DNA of 64,000 nt from Kryptolebias marmoratus (taxonomy: Eukaryota; Chordata; Actinopteri; Cyprinodontiformes; Rivulidae): positions 6,691,184 to 6,755,183 of the forward strand of contig NC_051434.1 of assembly GCF_001649575.2 (NCBI RefSeq). Reading direction: 5' to 3'. The notes beneath the pieces are model-generated. The model was given only the letters and a program-made list of their open reading frames with translations, had not been told where the DNA came from and did no database searches. Positions 1 through 13,150 of this stretch are shown piece by piece. The translations under genes and the position numbers were made by a program. Within the stretch, counting starts at the first letter, position 1. Every line of letters begins with the position of its first letter.

Positions 1-1194
1 TTGTTTTTAATTCACACATTCACAAATGCCGTGCAAGATGCAACCACTGGGAATAATTTGGGATTACCTGCGTTTCCCCAAAACATGTTAACAAGGTTCG
101 GTGAAGTCAACTGGGCAATCAATGTGCAAAACACTCAACTTTTCAACAAGTTATGTTTAAAAATTCAGACTTTTTATTTCTTTTTCTTAGAAAATATGAA
201 AAAAAAGTGCTTACAGTCTTCCATTCCTAACTTATTCCTTTCTTATACCCATTTAAGAAATACTTTTCAGACTCTGTGGGAACCTGAACTTATTCCTCGT
301 AGTGCATTCTGGGATGTATTGACATTATTTCAAAACTAAACCCCTATTGTGCTCTTCTTTAATGAATATTTAAGTTGCCTTTCCAAATATGGTAGGAAAT
401 TTATAAAGTTGATCATAAAAGACAAAAAAGATACTACACACCTTTAGAGACTATGCTTCCTAAATGTTATAAGTATTTTTAAAATATATATTTGAAGCAA
501 TCTGAACACATTACATTTGTCTCAAATATTTTTCCCTTGACATTTTTTGCTATTAGACACTTTTAAAATTGATTCTTAAAGTAATAAATAGTGACATTTT
601 TTAAAGTTAATTTGCACTGGAAAAAGAAATTTGTACTAATAAATGTGAGTCACTGTAGCATTTTTAGCCTCAAACTAAACTGCAATGACGGGCCTCTAAT
701 TACATAAAACTCAGCATACATCAAAACCTGTTTTAAATACAAAACAATTATTGTTTAGGCAGTTTTCTAAATTAAAGTTACAGCTTTTGAAGAACAGTGG
801 CCAATATAAAAATAGACAGAAAGATATTTTCTGGCAATGTCCTATTCGATGCTCTATCTGCCAATATTATGAACATGTGCTGCCCTCCGTCTCTTCTAAC
901 TTTCCATCATTCAGATCAGCCTGTTTGGGCCAAAACGGCACACTGGATTAATATCTGTGGCCCGTTACAAACCTCTGTCCTAACATTACAAAGTTCTGCT
1001 GCTGACTACATTAACACTACAGTGTTGGACAGTTAAATTAAACACTTTACATGAATTAAAAAAATAAAATTATGCTCTTCTCTCTTGTCATTACATTTAT
1101 TAACTCAATACATCAGGCTAACATTCCAGTCTTCACAAATTATCCTCATTTTTTTAAGCTGTTAAACTTTTTTCCAATGAACTTTCATTACAAG
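1..1194. other. AT-rich non-coding DNA, presumed intron
   Basis: I see no gene here. The sequence is strongly AT-rich with many short A and T runs. The open frame covering the first 339 bases has lysine and phenylalanine runs typical of chance translation and no splice-site pair that would make it an exon. If the exon at 14254-14442 belongs to a minus-strand gene, this stretch lies in its downstream intron. Confidence 0.6.
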
Positions 1195-1921
1195 TACACT
1201 ATATTGCCAAAAGTATTCACTCCTCTCCCATCACAGTTATGAACTTGACTGACATCCCATTCTTAATCCACAGGGTTTAATCTGATGTTGGTCCACCCTT
1301 TGCAGCTATAACAGCTTCAACTCTTCTGGGAAGGCTTTCCACAGGTTTAGAAGAGTTTATGGGAGTTTTTGACCATTCCTCCAGAACCATATTTGTGAGG
1401 TCAGACACTGATGTTGGACAGAAGGCCTGGCTCTCAGTCTCTGCTCTAATTCATCCCAAAGGTGTTCTGAGGTCAGAACTCTGTGCAGGCCAGTCAAGTT
1501 TTTCCACACCAAACTTGCTCATCCTTGTCTTTATGGACCTTGCTCGGTGAAATGGTGGGCAGTCATGTTGGAACAGGAAGGGGCCATCCCAAAACTGTTC
1601 CCACAAAGCTGAGAGTGTGAAATTGTCCAAAGTGTCTCTGTATGCTGAAGCATTACGAGTTCTTTTCACTGGAACTAAGCTGAGCCCAACTCCTGAAAAA
1701 CAACCCCACACCATAATCCTCCCTCCACCAAACTTTACACTCAGCACAACGCAGTCAGATAAGTACCATTTCCCTGCCAACCGCCAAACCCAGACTCGTA
1801 TTGCCAGTTAAAGTCACGTGATCTGTCACTTCGGATTTTATACACCTGTGCCCATGAAAGTGATTGGAAATCCTGAATTCAATGATTTGGCTGGGTGAGT
1901 GAATACTTTATGACATTTGCA
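1195..1921 (-). mobile_element. Internally deleted Tc1/mariner-type DNA transposon
   Basis: The left edge reads TACACTATATTGCCAAAAGT, the terminal inverted repeat of a common teleost Tc1-like family, beginning at the TA dinucleotide such elements target. The right edge keeps a decayed inverted copy (GTGAGTGAATACTTT near 1895-1909). The inside, read on the minus strand, encodes the carboxy-terminal half of a Tc1 transposase. The amino-terminal half, with the DNA-binding domain, is missing: 5' leader sequence joins directly to mid-transposase sequence near 1800. The copy is about 730 bp, whereas full members of the family are about 1.2-1.3 kb. It cannot make active transposase. It sits in the presumed intron. 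Confidence 0.9.
1277..1803 (-). pseudogene. Tc1-like transposase, 3' half, frameshifted relic
   Basis: Minus-strand reading gives the catalytic-domain core of a DDE transposase: a stretch around VKFGGGRIMVWGCFSG, then DNFTLSALWEQF, then LFQHDC with the conserved aspartate, then VEKLDWPAQSSDL. Just after DWPAQSSDL the frame breaks near 1455. The rest of the homology, ending at a TAA at 1277-1279, continues in another frame through the region that should hold the last acidic catalytic residue. The amino-terminal half is deleted. This is a dead relic and not a host gene. The family call rests on these recognisable blocks and on the flanking inverted repeats. Confidence 0.88.
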
Positions 1922-2479
1922 CTTTTCTGAAGTTCAGCCATAAGACTGAGTGCTGAAGTCAGAATCATGAGATAATGGAGTCTATTGAGGAGAGCTTTAA
2001 TAAATGCTTTACTTTTAGACTTTTCAAGAATGAGCAGAAGGTAGAATATCAGAAACTGACATTGTCTTCGTGACTGTGCATTTTAAATTTTATCACATTT
2101 AACTGAGAATTGTAATTACATGATCAGTCTTACTTTGGTTTCTTACTAAACCAGCCCAAAAAAGTAAATCTAGACAGTCTGAGGATGACTCAACCAAATA
2201 TTTTATTTTAAAAAAAACAGGTGGAGAGAGCAAGTACACTTTTATATTTCTTGCAAGTTTTGGTGAATGAAATTAAATATTGTTCACAAGCAAACCTCAT
2301 AAAGGAATTTCAGAAGAATTACTTTTTAAATTATCCATTAATTTGTTGGCTTAAGCTGGAAGTTGCCATAGTAATAAAGAATTAAAAATTCTATACATAT
2401 ATAGCAGAAGCCTTTTTCTTCATCACTATTAGTCCAAAAAAAAATTTGCAATTACAATACAGAAGCAGCCCTGGGCCCT

Positions 2480-2720
2480 CTTGAGCCTTCCTCATTTCAT
2501 TTCCAACTCTAATGTGAACCAACTTCAGTTACATTTGGCTGTGCATCACCATGGCAGCGGACACTGGCCCTTACGTCTGACTCAGACATAATCATCCACA
2601 GCATTTCAGATTTGAGAGAGTCATAATGAGTCCCACTCTCCACTGCTACAGTGCTGAAAATAGGCTCACTCTCCTCCTTAAGATTCCTCTGGGGAGACCG
2701 TCTGATCATCTTTCAACAAA
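2480..2720. promoter_or_regulatory. Possible conserved non-coding element
   Basis: This island of balanced base composition lies within AT-rich DNA and holds TGACTCAGA, an AP-1-like core, near 2578. It ends just before a poly-A run. Open frames on both strands (2509-2709 minus, 2626-2814 plus) lack splice-site support. The call is inferred from composition only. Confidence 0.22.
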
Positions 2721-5700
2721 AAAAAAAAAAAAAAAAAAGACTCCTTTTGTTCTGTTGCAAACATGTCCTAAAATAAAGAAATGTTGGGACCCAACAGCAA
2801 TAAATTGCAGATAAAGTTTTTTTTTGCAGAGTTGCACAACAAATACAGACGAAGGATTTCAGCTCTTTATGTGGATGTCTTAATAACCTTATTCAAAAAC
2901 ATGCTGATTTCATGCTTAATAAACTTTTTCCAAGGGCTGTTATTCCAGTAGATTTTGCAGAAGTACTCTTAAACAAATGAAGTTTAAGATTATATGTACA
3001 TGTATTCATGTACCACTTTTAAAAAGGATCTAAGGTGATATTTTTTTCCCCATTTATTTTTCTTTTTCATCAAATTGCACTTTTACAGCAACCTCATTTT
3101 TACTTGCAATTAATGTCTATTTACTAAATAAGGACAAATGCCACTTGAGTCATTTGAAAAGAATTTGACATTTTTGGAATAAAAACAGCATCTGTGATAT
3201 CTTGGTTTGAATTAAGGGTTCGTGAACTTCAGTTCTACAGTTCTGCTAAATAGGAAGCATCCTTGTGAAAAGGAGGAAAATCTCCCTGAGAGAAATTTGT
3301 AAATGAGATTTGCTAACCTCGGGCACGACATTCATTCTGGAATGCCCCTCTCAGGAAAATAAATGTTTCCCTCTCTCCTTCCATTATATTTCTGAAATTT
3401 ATACACTTTAAATAAGGTAGATAATGAGGTGCAGTCTCTGTGCTGCCCTGTCACTCTTCTAGGACCTACAGGTGATTTACCATTTACACTCCTTGATAGG
3501 TGTTGGCCTAGAAATCTTTTGGCTCTTTTTTTTCCAATCTAATCTCAAAGCCTAGAGGCACAAATGCACCTTATTAGTAAAATTCAAACATAATTTAAAA
3601 TACAACCCGATTTATCATCATAGAAAATAACCTGTGGCACAGCTGCAGGCAATCCATGCTGTAAACCCCTGCCATCTAGTGAGGCATAGAAATAAATGAA
3701 AGAAAATGTAAGAGGTATTGATTTGACTTCTTAGTCATTTATAATGCCATAATATGTTAAGCACTAAAAAAGACTGCAGTCATTTATCTATATTTGTTTA
3801 TATTGCATTTACATATTTATCATTTTGCACAAGAGAGGTTGAGGTGACAGCTGGATTCTTGCAGTATTTGCAAACTTTCCATACTCCAATCTACCTGCAG
3901 CCACAGGTATGTAGGTTTCACACTTAGTAGAATACTATAAGCACGTTTTCGGACGTGACAACAATCAACAATGAGGAACACTTTCGATTTATATCTGCAC
4001 TTTTACAGCCAACAAGTCAAAATGCAGTGAAAAAGGACTATAGCCCACTTATTAAGGTGTGCAGCTGCTACAGGAAACATCAAAATTGTTTATAAGATGT
4101 GAGGTCCTTTGCAGAGATTTGTGTGGCTGGGCTTTTTCTTGTTCAATTAACTTGCATCAAATAATGATTCGCAAAGTTCCTGATTTGTCTTTCCTTTGGC
4201 CTGCCAACAATGACAACGCCAAAAGAAATAAATAAATACATTCTAGTCAATTTTATCCAACCATCCAACCATCCTTCTTGTGTTTTTCAAACCCTACCAC
4301 ATTAAGTTTGAGTCTAAATTAAATGTAACAGACATGTTTCTTACTGCATCAACAACAAATGTAGTCTAACAGTAAAACCTTTATTTCAAAAGATAAAGCA
4401 GAATTTCACACATATTTTTCTGGTTTTAAAAGTCTCTGTGACTGTATTAGAAAATTATTATTTGGCTAGTTTAGGTATGTAATTTACTGCTGAATAAAGA
4501 GACAAATTAAGTAGTTTAGGTGAAATTAGTTTGACTCGAAAATGTATTTGTTAAAACAATTATTGTTTTTTCACTGATTGTTTTCTATAATACAATGTAC
4601 AACTCCTTGCTCAATTTGTCTTATAAATGTTTTATTGCTTGTATTTCTGTGACTATGAATGCAAGGACAGAGAAACCCCATCATGATTGTTACTCCACCT
4701 TATATGTAGCTCACATCATTACTCAACAATTATGCGTTACTTCTATTTTAGTTTCTGTCAGTTAAATGCCATCAAACACAAAGTAGCATGTATGCTAGTG
4801 CACAACTGTGCAACAAAGACTTATCAGGCCGAGAAAAGCACTCCAAGCTAAAAGTAGGTCCATTCAGAACAGTGTTGAAAGAGGATCTGATACAGCTCTC
4901 TTGGAAAAGAGCCCTTGCTCTAAATCCACTTTGTTACCCTTCTGATGGGATATCCTCACCCTGAACGATTGTGTAACTGACCAGGTCTCCCAGCTTTCTT
5001 CCTAAACACCTGGATAGGTTTGATAAATTAACAAATTAATAGGTGTTACTTATATCTGCCATTTGATAAAAAGAAACAAAGAGATTCAAATACAAAAGAT
5101 TTATTTCATTAGTCAAAGTTTTATTTGATTAATAATCTATGATATAGGTCAATTACCTAGTTTTCTTATTTAGTGCATAAATAAAATGAATGGGACAAGC
5201 CCTTATCCTCCAAACCAATGAGATGCAGAAGGAAAACTTCTCAAAATGCACTTGAATAAAATGTTTCAACATAAAACATAAGGTGAAAACAATCGTGCGA
5301 GTCAACCATTATGACAGCTTGGGGTTCATACAATAATTCAAATAACTATTTTTCAACTTGGCGAGGACTTTAGAACAGACTGAATAAAATTACGCAGAAT
5401 AACTGGAGTCAGTCCCTGAGAGGAGCGGCGTGTTTGGGATTAAAGGCAGTCGGGATTAGGTAAAGGATCTGAGGCTCAAGAACAAAAATGCCAAGTAAGG
5501 CTGAGAGCAGGGAAGAAATGCGAGAGCTCTCACCAACGCTGCAATTTTACAAGCAGAAATTGTTCAATGTGTTGTTTTCATTTTATCAATAAAAATCCCT
5601 TGAGAAGGCAACCAGATATTGCCTATGCTTAAATAATGCATTGTGCAATAGTACTTTGCTTTAATATCTTTAGTGCTAACAAAGCCCTGGCAAAAAATCA

Positions 5701-5779
5701 AATATGTATTTTATCCTTATCAATACAACTGGCTCATATAATGAGCAGACTAATAATACTTGAGAAATAACTTAATTAC

Positions 5780-6290
5780 TGCTCACTCTCCAAAGCGCTC
5801 TAATTATAGCCTTTACAAAAGAGCAGCAGTAATGCACTTTTAAGTGTAATGGGAGTTTACCTAATTAGGCCTATCACACACAGGCATGCTCAAATCCACA
5901 CCGATTTACACGCTGGTGTGAAAACTGTCATTCAGTAATTAGTAGTGGTGATGAAACCTTCTATTACCATTTCATTTACACACCATCACAGAGCCGTCTG
6001 CTGACCTGTGTGCTCGCCCAGAGCTAAGCTTCGCTAACAGCTTTAAAAACAGTAATATCTTTACGACACAGTTGTGGCACAGCGCAGTGTGATACATTAG
6101 CTCGCTTGGCTTTTCATTTCCACAATCAGTCAAAAGCCAGCAGAGTATTTTATCCTCTCTTGTAATGATTGGCTCAAATCTCAATCTGTAGTCCTAATGA
6201 GTGGGCAAATGCAGTGTAATTGCTGCAACTAATGGGGTTGATAACACAATCTGACATGGTTTAAAACCCAATAAATACAGATATATCTCC
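5780..6290. promoter_or_regulatory. Candidate conserved non-coding element (enhancer-like)
   Basis: About 500 bp of complex, evenly mixed sequence contrasts with its AT-rich surroundings. It holds several homeodomain-type cores (CTAATTAT near 5800, CTAATTAGG near 5860, AGTAATTAGT near 5934, TGTAATTGC near 6218) and a TAATGATTGGC stretch near 6163. There is no splice-supported open frame; the 70-codon minus frame at 5972-6184 is not recognisable. Developmental-gene introns in vertebrates often carry such elements. Conservation is not visible here, so function is inference. Confidence 0.35.
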
Positions 6291-7799
6291 TTTCATAAAT
6301 ACACATCAAAAGTCTTCAGAGTTCATGCTTCCTTTCAGACCTCCGCAAGAGGGATCTAACACAGTCAGAGTTTATTGTGTTTTTTTTGACAAGAGCCTGG
6401 ACTCCATGCTGTGACAACAAGGTACAAATTATACAGAAACAATTTACTTTACTCTGAAAGGAGCCGAGTCTGGTGTTAAGCATATGACTGATATTGAAAC
6501 TAGGTCATGTAAATTAAGATATTCTGGTTTGTCAACGTATGAGCTAAAATAAACAGACAGCAGATAGAATAAACAACATGCTCTGTTTTTGCAAAGTTAT
6601 CCAAGTGTGTTTAATTTCACATCCAAAAGCTTGTTAAAGTTATACTGTTCTTATTGGCACACACACATTTTAAACCAAAGGATGCACACCAAAAAGTCTC
6701 TAAGCAAATATGTGTACAGTCACACCCCTACTACATTTGTGGCCAAATAATGTCTTACTAATCGAATATCTGATGTATCCTTTTTTTGAATTGAAAAATA
6801 TTAAAAGGAACAAGATTCAAAATTAAAATGACTTGATAAAACACACAAATTTAGTGCTTTTGTTTATTGAATCTGTACAGTTTATCCTAAATGTTAAAAA
6901 GATTTCCAAGAAAACAAAAATGGTGTATAACTACTTGCAAAAAAAGCAACTGAACTTCTTTATGTAGGTCTTTATTAAAGTCACCTTTAGTGATGTGAAA
7001 CAGCAGTAAAACAGACCTTATATATTCTGAGTTTGCAATCATAACCCACCAACATTCTATATGAGCCAGTGATTATAAAAAACTGTTTCTTTAGCTCCAC
7101 CACAAGCAAATATCGGTTTAATATGTTGCATATAACAATTTTATGACTCTGAAAGCCACATAATGCTTATTTTCAGAAGTAACCTTTTCCCAGCAACAGA
7201 CAAAACTCTGGAGATGCACACTATGACAACCAGGGCTGACTACTGCTAATCTGGCACATTTAGAAATTCTGCACAAGTCTTCCTTAACCTTTCCTTTTGC
7301 TAAGTCATCAAAAAAAACCAAAGTGAACACTTCCCATCCCTGACATCGAGTCAGACACAAACCATGAACACACAGCTGACACGCAGCAAACATTCATGGG
7401 GTGAGCAATTTATTAAAAACTGCAAGAGGATGATTTTTTAAAAATCATAGCAAAGGATTTTCCAGATGGCTCCCTTAATGGGCGACTCTCTTGCTTATGT
7501 TTCCAAGCTGAAATGCTGGCATTTAAATCAAGATGCACGTCCAACAAATATTTCATTACGAGCCAAATAAATTCATAATAGCAGCTGGGGTTATTTTTTT
7601 TATTAATGTAGTTTATGTTTTTCTAAACCTCAAGAGTAAAATTCTTGACTTCATATCCCACAAAATTTTGCAATATATATTTAGAATGATCTGTTTTCTG
7701 TCCCCATAGGACAGCCTGAACACACAGATCTCAAAAGATGATGATCCTAAACGAAAAACCCTAAAAGCTGTGGGTGTCAAGACTGAAGGGTAAAAGATT

Positions 7800-8220
7800 C
7801 AAATGTCCGAAGTCTGGCAGGCCTGAACCCGGGACTCCTGGGTCATCTGTGCTGAATGGAGGATTAGGGGCGGCCGGTGATCTCATCTAAGATACATGTT
7901 ACCAGCACCATGTCTTACCACAAAGTCAGACACTCCAGTGAGCTCTGATCCACTTAACTGACTCTCTCAGTGTCCGCAGCAGCTAAGGTGAGCTGACAGC
8001 GGGGCTATTTTCAGACAGAAATCACCCTGCTTTGTACAGAGCCACAGATAGAGATGGCCAGAGCTCATGCCATCGCTCTCCATTAGAGAGAATAAAAAAC
8101 ACAGAGAGGAGCCCACTTTGCCACTTTGCAGCAGAGAGCAACCTTTAGCTCACGACAGCTCCTAGTAAAAGATGAGGGATAAATGTTCTGTGACAGCGGC
8201 TAATAGGGTGCCTCTGATCT
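7800..8220. promoter_or_regulatory. Candidate conserved non-coding element
   Basis: This block is GC-balanced, with low repeat content, within AT-rich intron-like DNA. Examples are the CATTAGAGAGAATAAAA stretch near 8080 and CCGGTGATCTCATC near 7875. There is no recognisable coding frame and no transposon signature. It is called only as a possible regulatory island from composition. Confidence 0.25.
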
Positions 8221-9084
8221 GCTGCTACTGTGACACTGTGTGTCTGTGTGATGTTTGTGTGCACATAAGAGTGCTCATGTGTCATCTGTATTTATAGTAA
8301 AACCGGGTTTTAAACAGAAAAGAAAAATGTGCTGATAAGAGCTTTTTAAGAAGCTGAGTGTTGATACAAGACAACACTGCATATTTGACAAGCCTGATCT
8401 TCATTTCTGTTTTAGCATCACAGATTAAAGAAGAAATGGACTAAAATAGTAAGTAAGAAACAAGTGAAGTCTCTCTGAAAGCTAATTTGCATTTTCTTTT
8501 GACTACATTGGGCTATTTAGGGTCTGTCAGGTTTTTTGCTAAAAGCTATGAAACAAATAGGTTATTTTATTAATTATGAAAAAAAAAAACAATTTGCATT
8601 TAAATATTTGCCATTGTGTTTTTAGTTTCAAGTGTCCCTGGCCAGTTGAAATAAAAAAACAAACAAACATGTAGCATCTGAACTGATGCAAAGATTAAAA
8701 AGAAAAGAAAAAAACCCAATTGTTAACACATCCATGTCTTCACTAACGCTGATCTGTCCCTAATACATGAGATCATGGACTAAGACTTGACCTTAGTCAC
8801 CAAACAGGGAGCTAACCCAATTACATCCCGCCTTCAACACTCCAGAGAACATTCACTTACTTCAGTTCACCCAATTGGAATACATAGCACTTTTAAATGT
8901 GACTGAAATCAAATCGAATTAAATACATTGTGACATAATAGGTCTTGAATCATAGCCTCTTTGAAGTAGCATCTGTTTTGGCCTCATTTAGATCTTTATA
9001 CTCTTGTTCTTATTTTCTGAGTTATATATTTGCCATCAAATAAACAATACTAACCGTTTTACTAATACTAACTTTTATTGTAAT

Positions 9085-9124
9085 CCATAGGGGGGCCCAG
9101 AAGAAAATCTTTGAGAAACCACTG
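9085..9124. mobile_element. Solo end of a hAT-type element
   Basis: The sequence TTTGAGAAACCACTG followed by CTTTAG matches the outer end of common vertebrate hAT elements, which finish in GAGAACCACTG. No matching left end was found upstream, so this is a truncated scrap. It is too short to place in a named family. Confidence 0.42.
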
Positions 9125-12100
9125 CTTTAGCTGAACACTGTCATGGCAAAAACACTAAGTTACATGGGAGAAAAAAAATTCAACTTTGTGATTTTGTCAA
9201 TTTAATAATGAGCAAAAAATCTCATTAGAAGAGAAAATTCTCCATTGCTGCAGCCTGACAGAAGAAGATGTCTGCTGTGAAGATCATGAGTACAGGATTT
9301 ATACTTTCACAATTACTTTTCAACACAGAGAAGCCAACCTGTGTCAGAGAGGAGCGCAGTTTGACCTGGTGAATTCTTCATGACAGTTTTGTAGCATTTA
9401 GTAAATACAGATCACCAGAATCTTATTTTGCATTTGACAAATACTTAACTAGTAAAACCGCAGTACTTCGGTAAAGTTTCAAACTCAATAGTAAAAACAC
9501 GTTTTATGGCATTTACCATTATGAAGGCTTTGGGCTGCCATTCTGAACTCTCAACACACAGATACAGATATTATTTTAGCTACAGCATGTTTAATTTGAT
9601 TCTATAAATGACAGGCACACTAACAAGAAACCTGTTCTCAGCATGTCCACTTACTCTACAAAAAACACACTCTCATTTGGGATTTAATTTTCATATTACA
9701 GCCATTTGTGCATTCTATGACCATGGATACAGGAATAATGATTAACTCTGCACTATGAGAAATGGAGTGATGGGGAAAACAGACGTTTCCCTCCACAACT
9801 ATTAGTCAGCCACTACTAGGCATTCATATCCGGAGGAGGAGTGAGGGATCAATGTTATGCCTGGATGCTAATAGAGGTGATGCTGCTCGGCAGCTACAAT
9901 TTCAAAAGCAAAGTGTGGGAAGGGAAATAACAAAAAGGTAATTATGTGGGCCCCGATAGCTACCACCAAGGAAATCTGTAGAGTGGAGGACAAAGGGGGC
10001 AGCAGAGGTGGTGCTTAGGATGTCTGTAAGGATTTTCATTAACTCTGTGAACTCATCTCTGTAAAGCAAATGCTGCTGGAGAGGACATAAGCTTTCATTT
10101 GCTTCGCCCACATTTTATTGCACCTAATCATTTTACCTTCCACTTCCTAATTAAGTATTTATTTGGTTCATGTACAACCTTCAAGATACTTTTTAAAGAA
10201 ACTGATCTATAAAGTTGGATAGGAAAACTTCTTAAAGATTAAACTGCTAAGATTGTTTTTCTGCTGCATTGCTTTTGCAGAAAGAAAAAAAAAACAAAAA
10301 CAGAGTGAATGAAACCCCAACCCACCACAGTGCAGCAAATCCCAAATTACCAAGCAAGGTGAGAGGCCATCTGCAATAAACAGATCTTACCTTAAAAATT
10401 ATGATGAGCATATATTATTAGGAAATGCTCCCAAGACCATCTGGGCAACAAATCATCACAAAGTTTGCAAAGTTCCACTTATCTGACTTGAGTTCACATA
10501 AGATGATTTTATAGTTTAATAAGATAAATTTAATTTGCATTCTAATTAAGTAAGAACTGCCCAAATTTTAATTTTCTGATCACTCATTTGACAGTCCACA
10601 CAGATTCACTCAAAGCAATTTAATATAATTTGCTTCCTCTGTCCTTGAATGCTTCTCATTTGTGTAATCAAATACAGCAACAATAATCACTGGTAGTACT
10701 ATTTCAGTCCACGCAGAAAAGCTCAATCCCCACTGACTCATTTCTAATGGAAAGAAAACCCAATTTACAACAGCGAGGAATAGATCTCTCTGTTTTACAT
10801 ACATATGAGAGCTAAAATAAACTGTAGAAATGGAGCGCATACAGGCACAGACATTAACACGCTCACAAAGACACTCTTTTTAGAGAACTGTGGAGAACAA
10901 TTAAAAAAAAACTGCAGGATCAGCAAGCCAACTCCTAGATGCAGCCACAGGCTCTTCTGCTTGCCGACTTGTTTCTGCTTCCAGTGAAGTTAATGAGTTA
11001 AAGGTCAGTGGGTTGCTATGACACCAATTACAGCAGCACTTCAAATCAGCACTGCGGCTCATCAGTATTGGTGGTCGGGTGATGTTTTGAGATTTCAACA
11101 AAGCTAATTACAAAATAATAAGCACAAAAACCCATCCAATCATGCCAAGGCATGCATGGGAAATACTCCCTTTAGAGGTTGTGGATTGCACTTCAGTTAC
11201 TGTCACGGATTGACACAGAAGTCAGGGTCAAAAATGCCAGGGAGCATGTAAGGGTTAAGTGCAAGGTCAGCTTAAATATGCTACACTTAAAAGGAAAATG
11301 TTACTTAATTGTCCTATAGGATTTTTCCATGAAACACCGACATGTGTGAAACCAAATGAGGCTTTTTGTTTAAATCTCAAAAAGAAATAAGTTTGAATTT
11401 TGGTTTTCTTGACCTACTTAGATTTTAGTTCCCATGACAATATCATTTCTAGTAATTTGGGATCTCTTTGGGCTTTTTTTTATTAAATCTAAATTTAGAA
11501 AAACAAAACAAACGACATTCTAAGGGTGCCATGTTGGTTAAAGTTGACAGTATGACAATTTGCCATCAAAACAAACTAAACCATAAAAGACGCACAAACA
11601 AACAAACAAAAAGGTCATAAACTGTTCTCATTTATGGTTTCAAACTGATTAAATGGGTTACAGGTAGTTTTAATGGCTCATCTCTTCTAAAAGACACATT
11701 TTCTCTTAACATCTCTTAAACCTTATCATGCAAACTAACTTATTTTGTACTTATTTATGTGCACTTTTTCTAGACTTTCCAAGAACAGACTTCTGCAGGG
11801 ATGCAAGAACATTAAAGAAATACAACCAATAGTAAAACACTTTACTATTTGGACATTCATGCTAAAAAGGTGACTATTCACAAATGACAACCTGCTAATT
11901 TTAAGGATTCAAACAACATTAGGATCGGATGAAACAAAGACTGAAATATCTGGCCACAAATCACACAGAGTGCACAGGAAATGCTGAGCTCAACTGTGGC
12001 CGTACAATCAAACATCATCCCTACAATAAAACGTGGTGATAGCAGATTTATTTATTTTTTTAAATAGGGAAGCTTTTTTCCACCACAGGTGCTAGAAGAG

Positions 12101-12889
12101 ATGGAAGAAAAGGAGGGTCAAATTGTGCTCCTTTGCTTTCTACAACGTGTAGACAAAGCAGACAAGATGCTAGCACCCTTTCACTAGAACAAGAGCAGAG
12201 ATCCAGATCTACTGATGATGCTTTAATGAAATAACACTCCAGAGAAATCAATGAATTAAGTAGCAGCCAGCTTGCCAGCTAGTTGGCCAGAAAGTGACAG
12301 AGGGACCAACACTGCTTGGGCAACCTTTAGAGGAAATATTACACTGCTAATTAACAACAAAGAATGAAAAAAAAGGAAATAAATAAAGTAAATAAATACA
12401 CCCTGCTTTACACACAAATAGAAAGAGGTTTAATGACAGGGGCAGTGCCACTGAGAGCTTGTTAGAAACTCTTAAATTCAAGAGGCTAACACCTTTGTGC
12501 CTCATTACTTCACAATAGGATACCAGCAGCCAAAGACAGACAACTGGCTGTGCTGAACATAAACAATGCATACTCAACCTCCTGCAGAGGCTGCAATCAT
12601 CACTGCAGCTTTTATTGGTAACTGATTTATTCTAACACTTTAGTACACAGTGCATGCTGACATGAAGAAAACAATGCATGCTTTAAAAAGTCCAGGCTGG
12701 AGTCAATTTCAGTCAGAAAATGATTGAATATGGCTAAAAAAAATGCCTGATAATAAGTTCCTATTTACTGTACCAAAGAAGCTAAAATTAAACTAATATT
12801 TTATTTTTTACTTTACTGTCAGAGTTATGTAATGAGTAATTTTTCCACTATAAGAAGACTTTGTCATGCAGGACAAATTAATAAATGAT
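9125..12889. other. Non-coding DNA, presumed intron
   Basis: No exon was identified. Between 9730 and 10120 the sequence is more complex and could be a regulatory island; the 69-codon minus frame there (9902-10111) has no splice support. Otherwise the stretch is AT-rich, with short AAAC and AAAT tandem runs near 11597 and 12380. Confidence 0.5.
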
Positions 12890-13150
12890 GAGCTACAACC
12901 ACACCAAATTTTAGTTCAATATCTTAAAAATTGGCTGAGGTATAGCCAGTTTTGTGTTTTCTAAAATCTCTTAGCTGAGGCAGCCATCTTGAATTGGATT
13001 GACACCATAACTATGAAACACTATGAAATCACTGAAAGTTTTATTCAGATCTGCTCAGTGACACGTGAGATATTTTGCTAAGACTGCAGACAAACAAACA
13101 CACAGACACGGGTAAATAGCGGCGTTTGCCTTTGGCGGTGGGTGCTAAAA
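12890..13150 (+). repeat. Dispersed repeat copy A (unnamed non-autonomous family)
   Basis: This copy shares an ordered set of blocks with 34108-34385 and 62310-62560, all in the same orientation: ACACCAAATTTTAG, a GAGTTATAGCCA-type block, GCCATCTTGAATTGGATTG, GAGATATTTTGCTAA, then AGACAAACAAAC. The blocks are diverged but colinear, which marks copies of one old interspersed family. No long open frame is present. It resembles short repeats that are abundant in teleost genomes; I cannot assign a family name. Confidence 0.7.

Larger units (their letters stand above)
1922..9084. other. Long AT-rich non-coding stretch, presumed intron
   Basis: No exon with matching acceptor, open frame and donor was seen on either strand. 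The sequence alternates between simple AT-rich DNA, including a poly-A run near 2720-2738, and islands of higher complexity near 2480-2720, 5380-5540, 5780-6290 and 7800-8220. Those islands may be regulatory and are listed separately where the case is better. Small open frames at 2509-2709, 5972-6184 and 7118-7393 show no recognisable domain. Confidence 0.55.
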
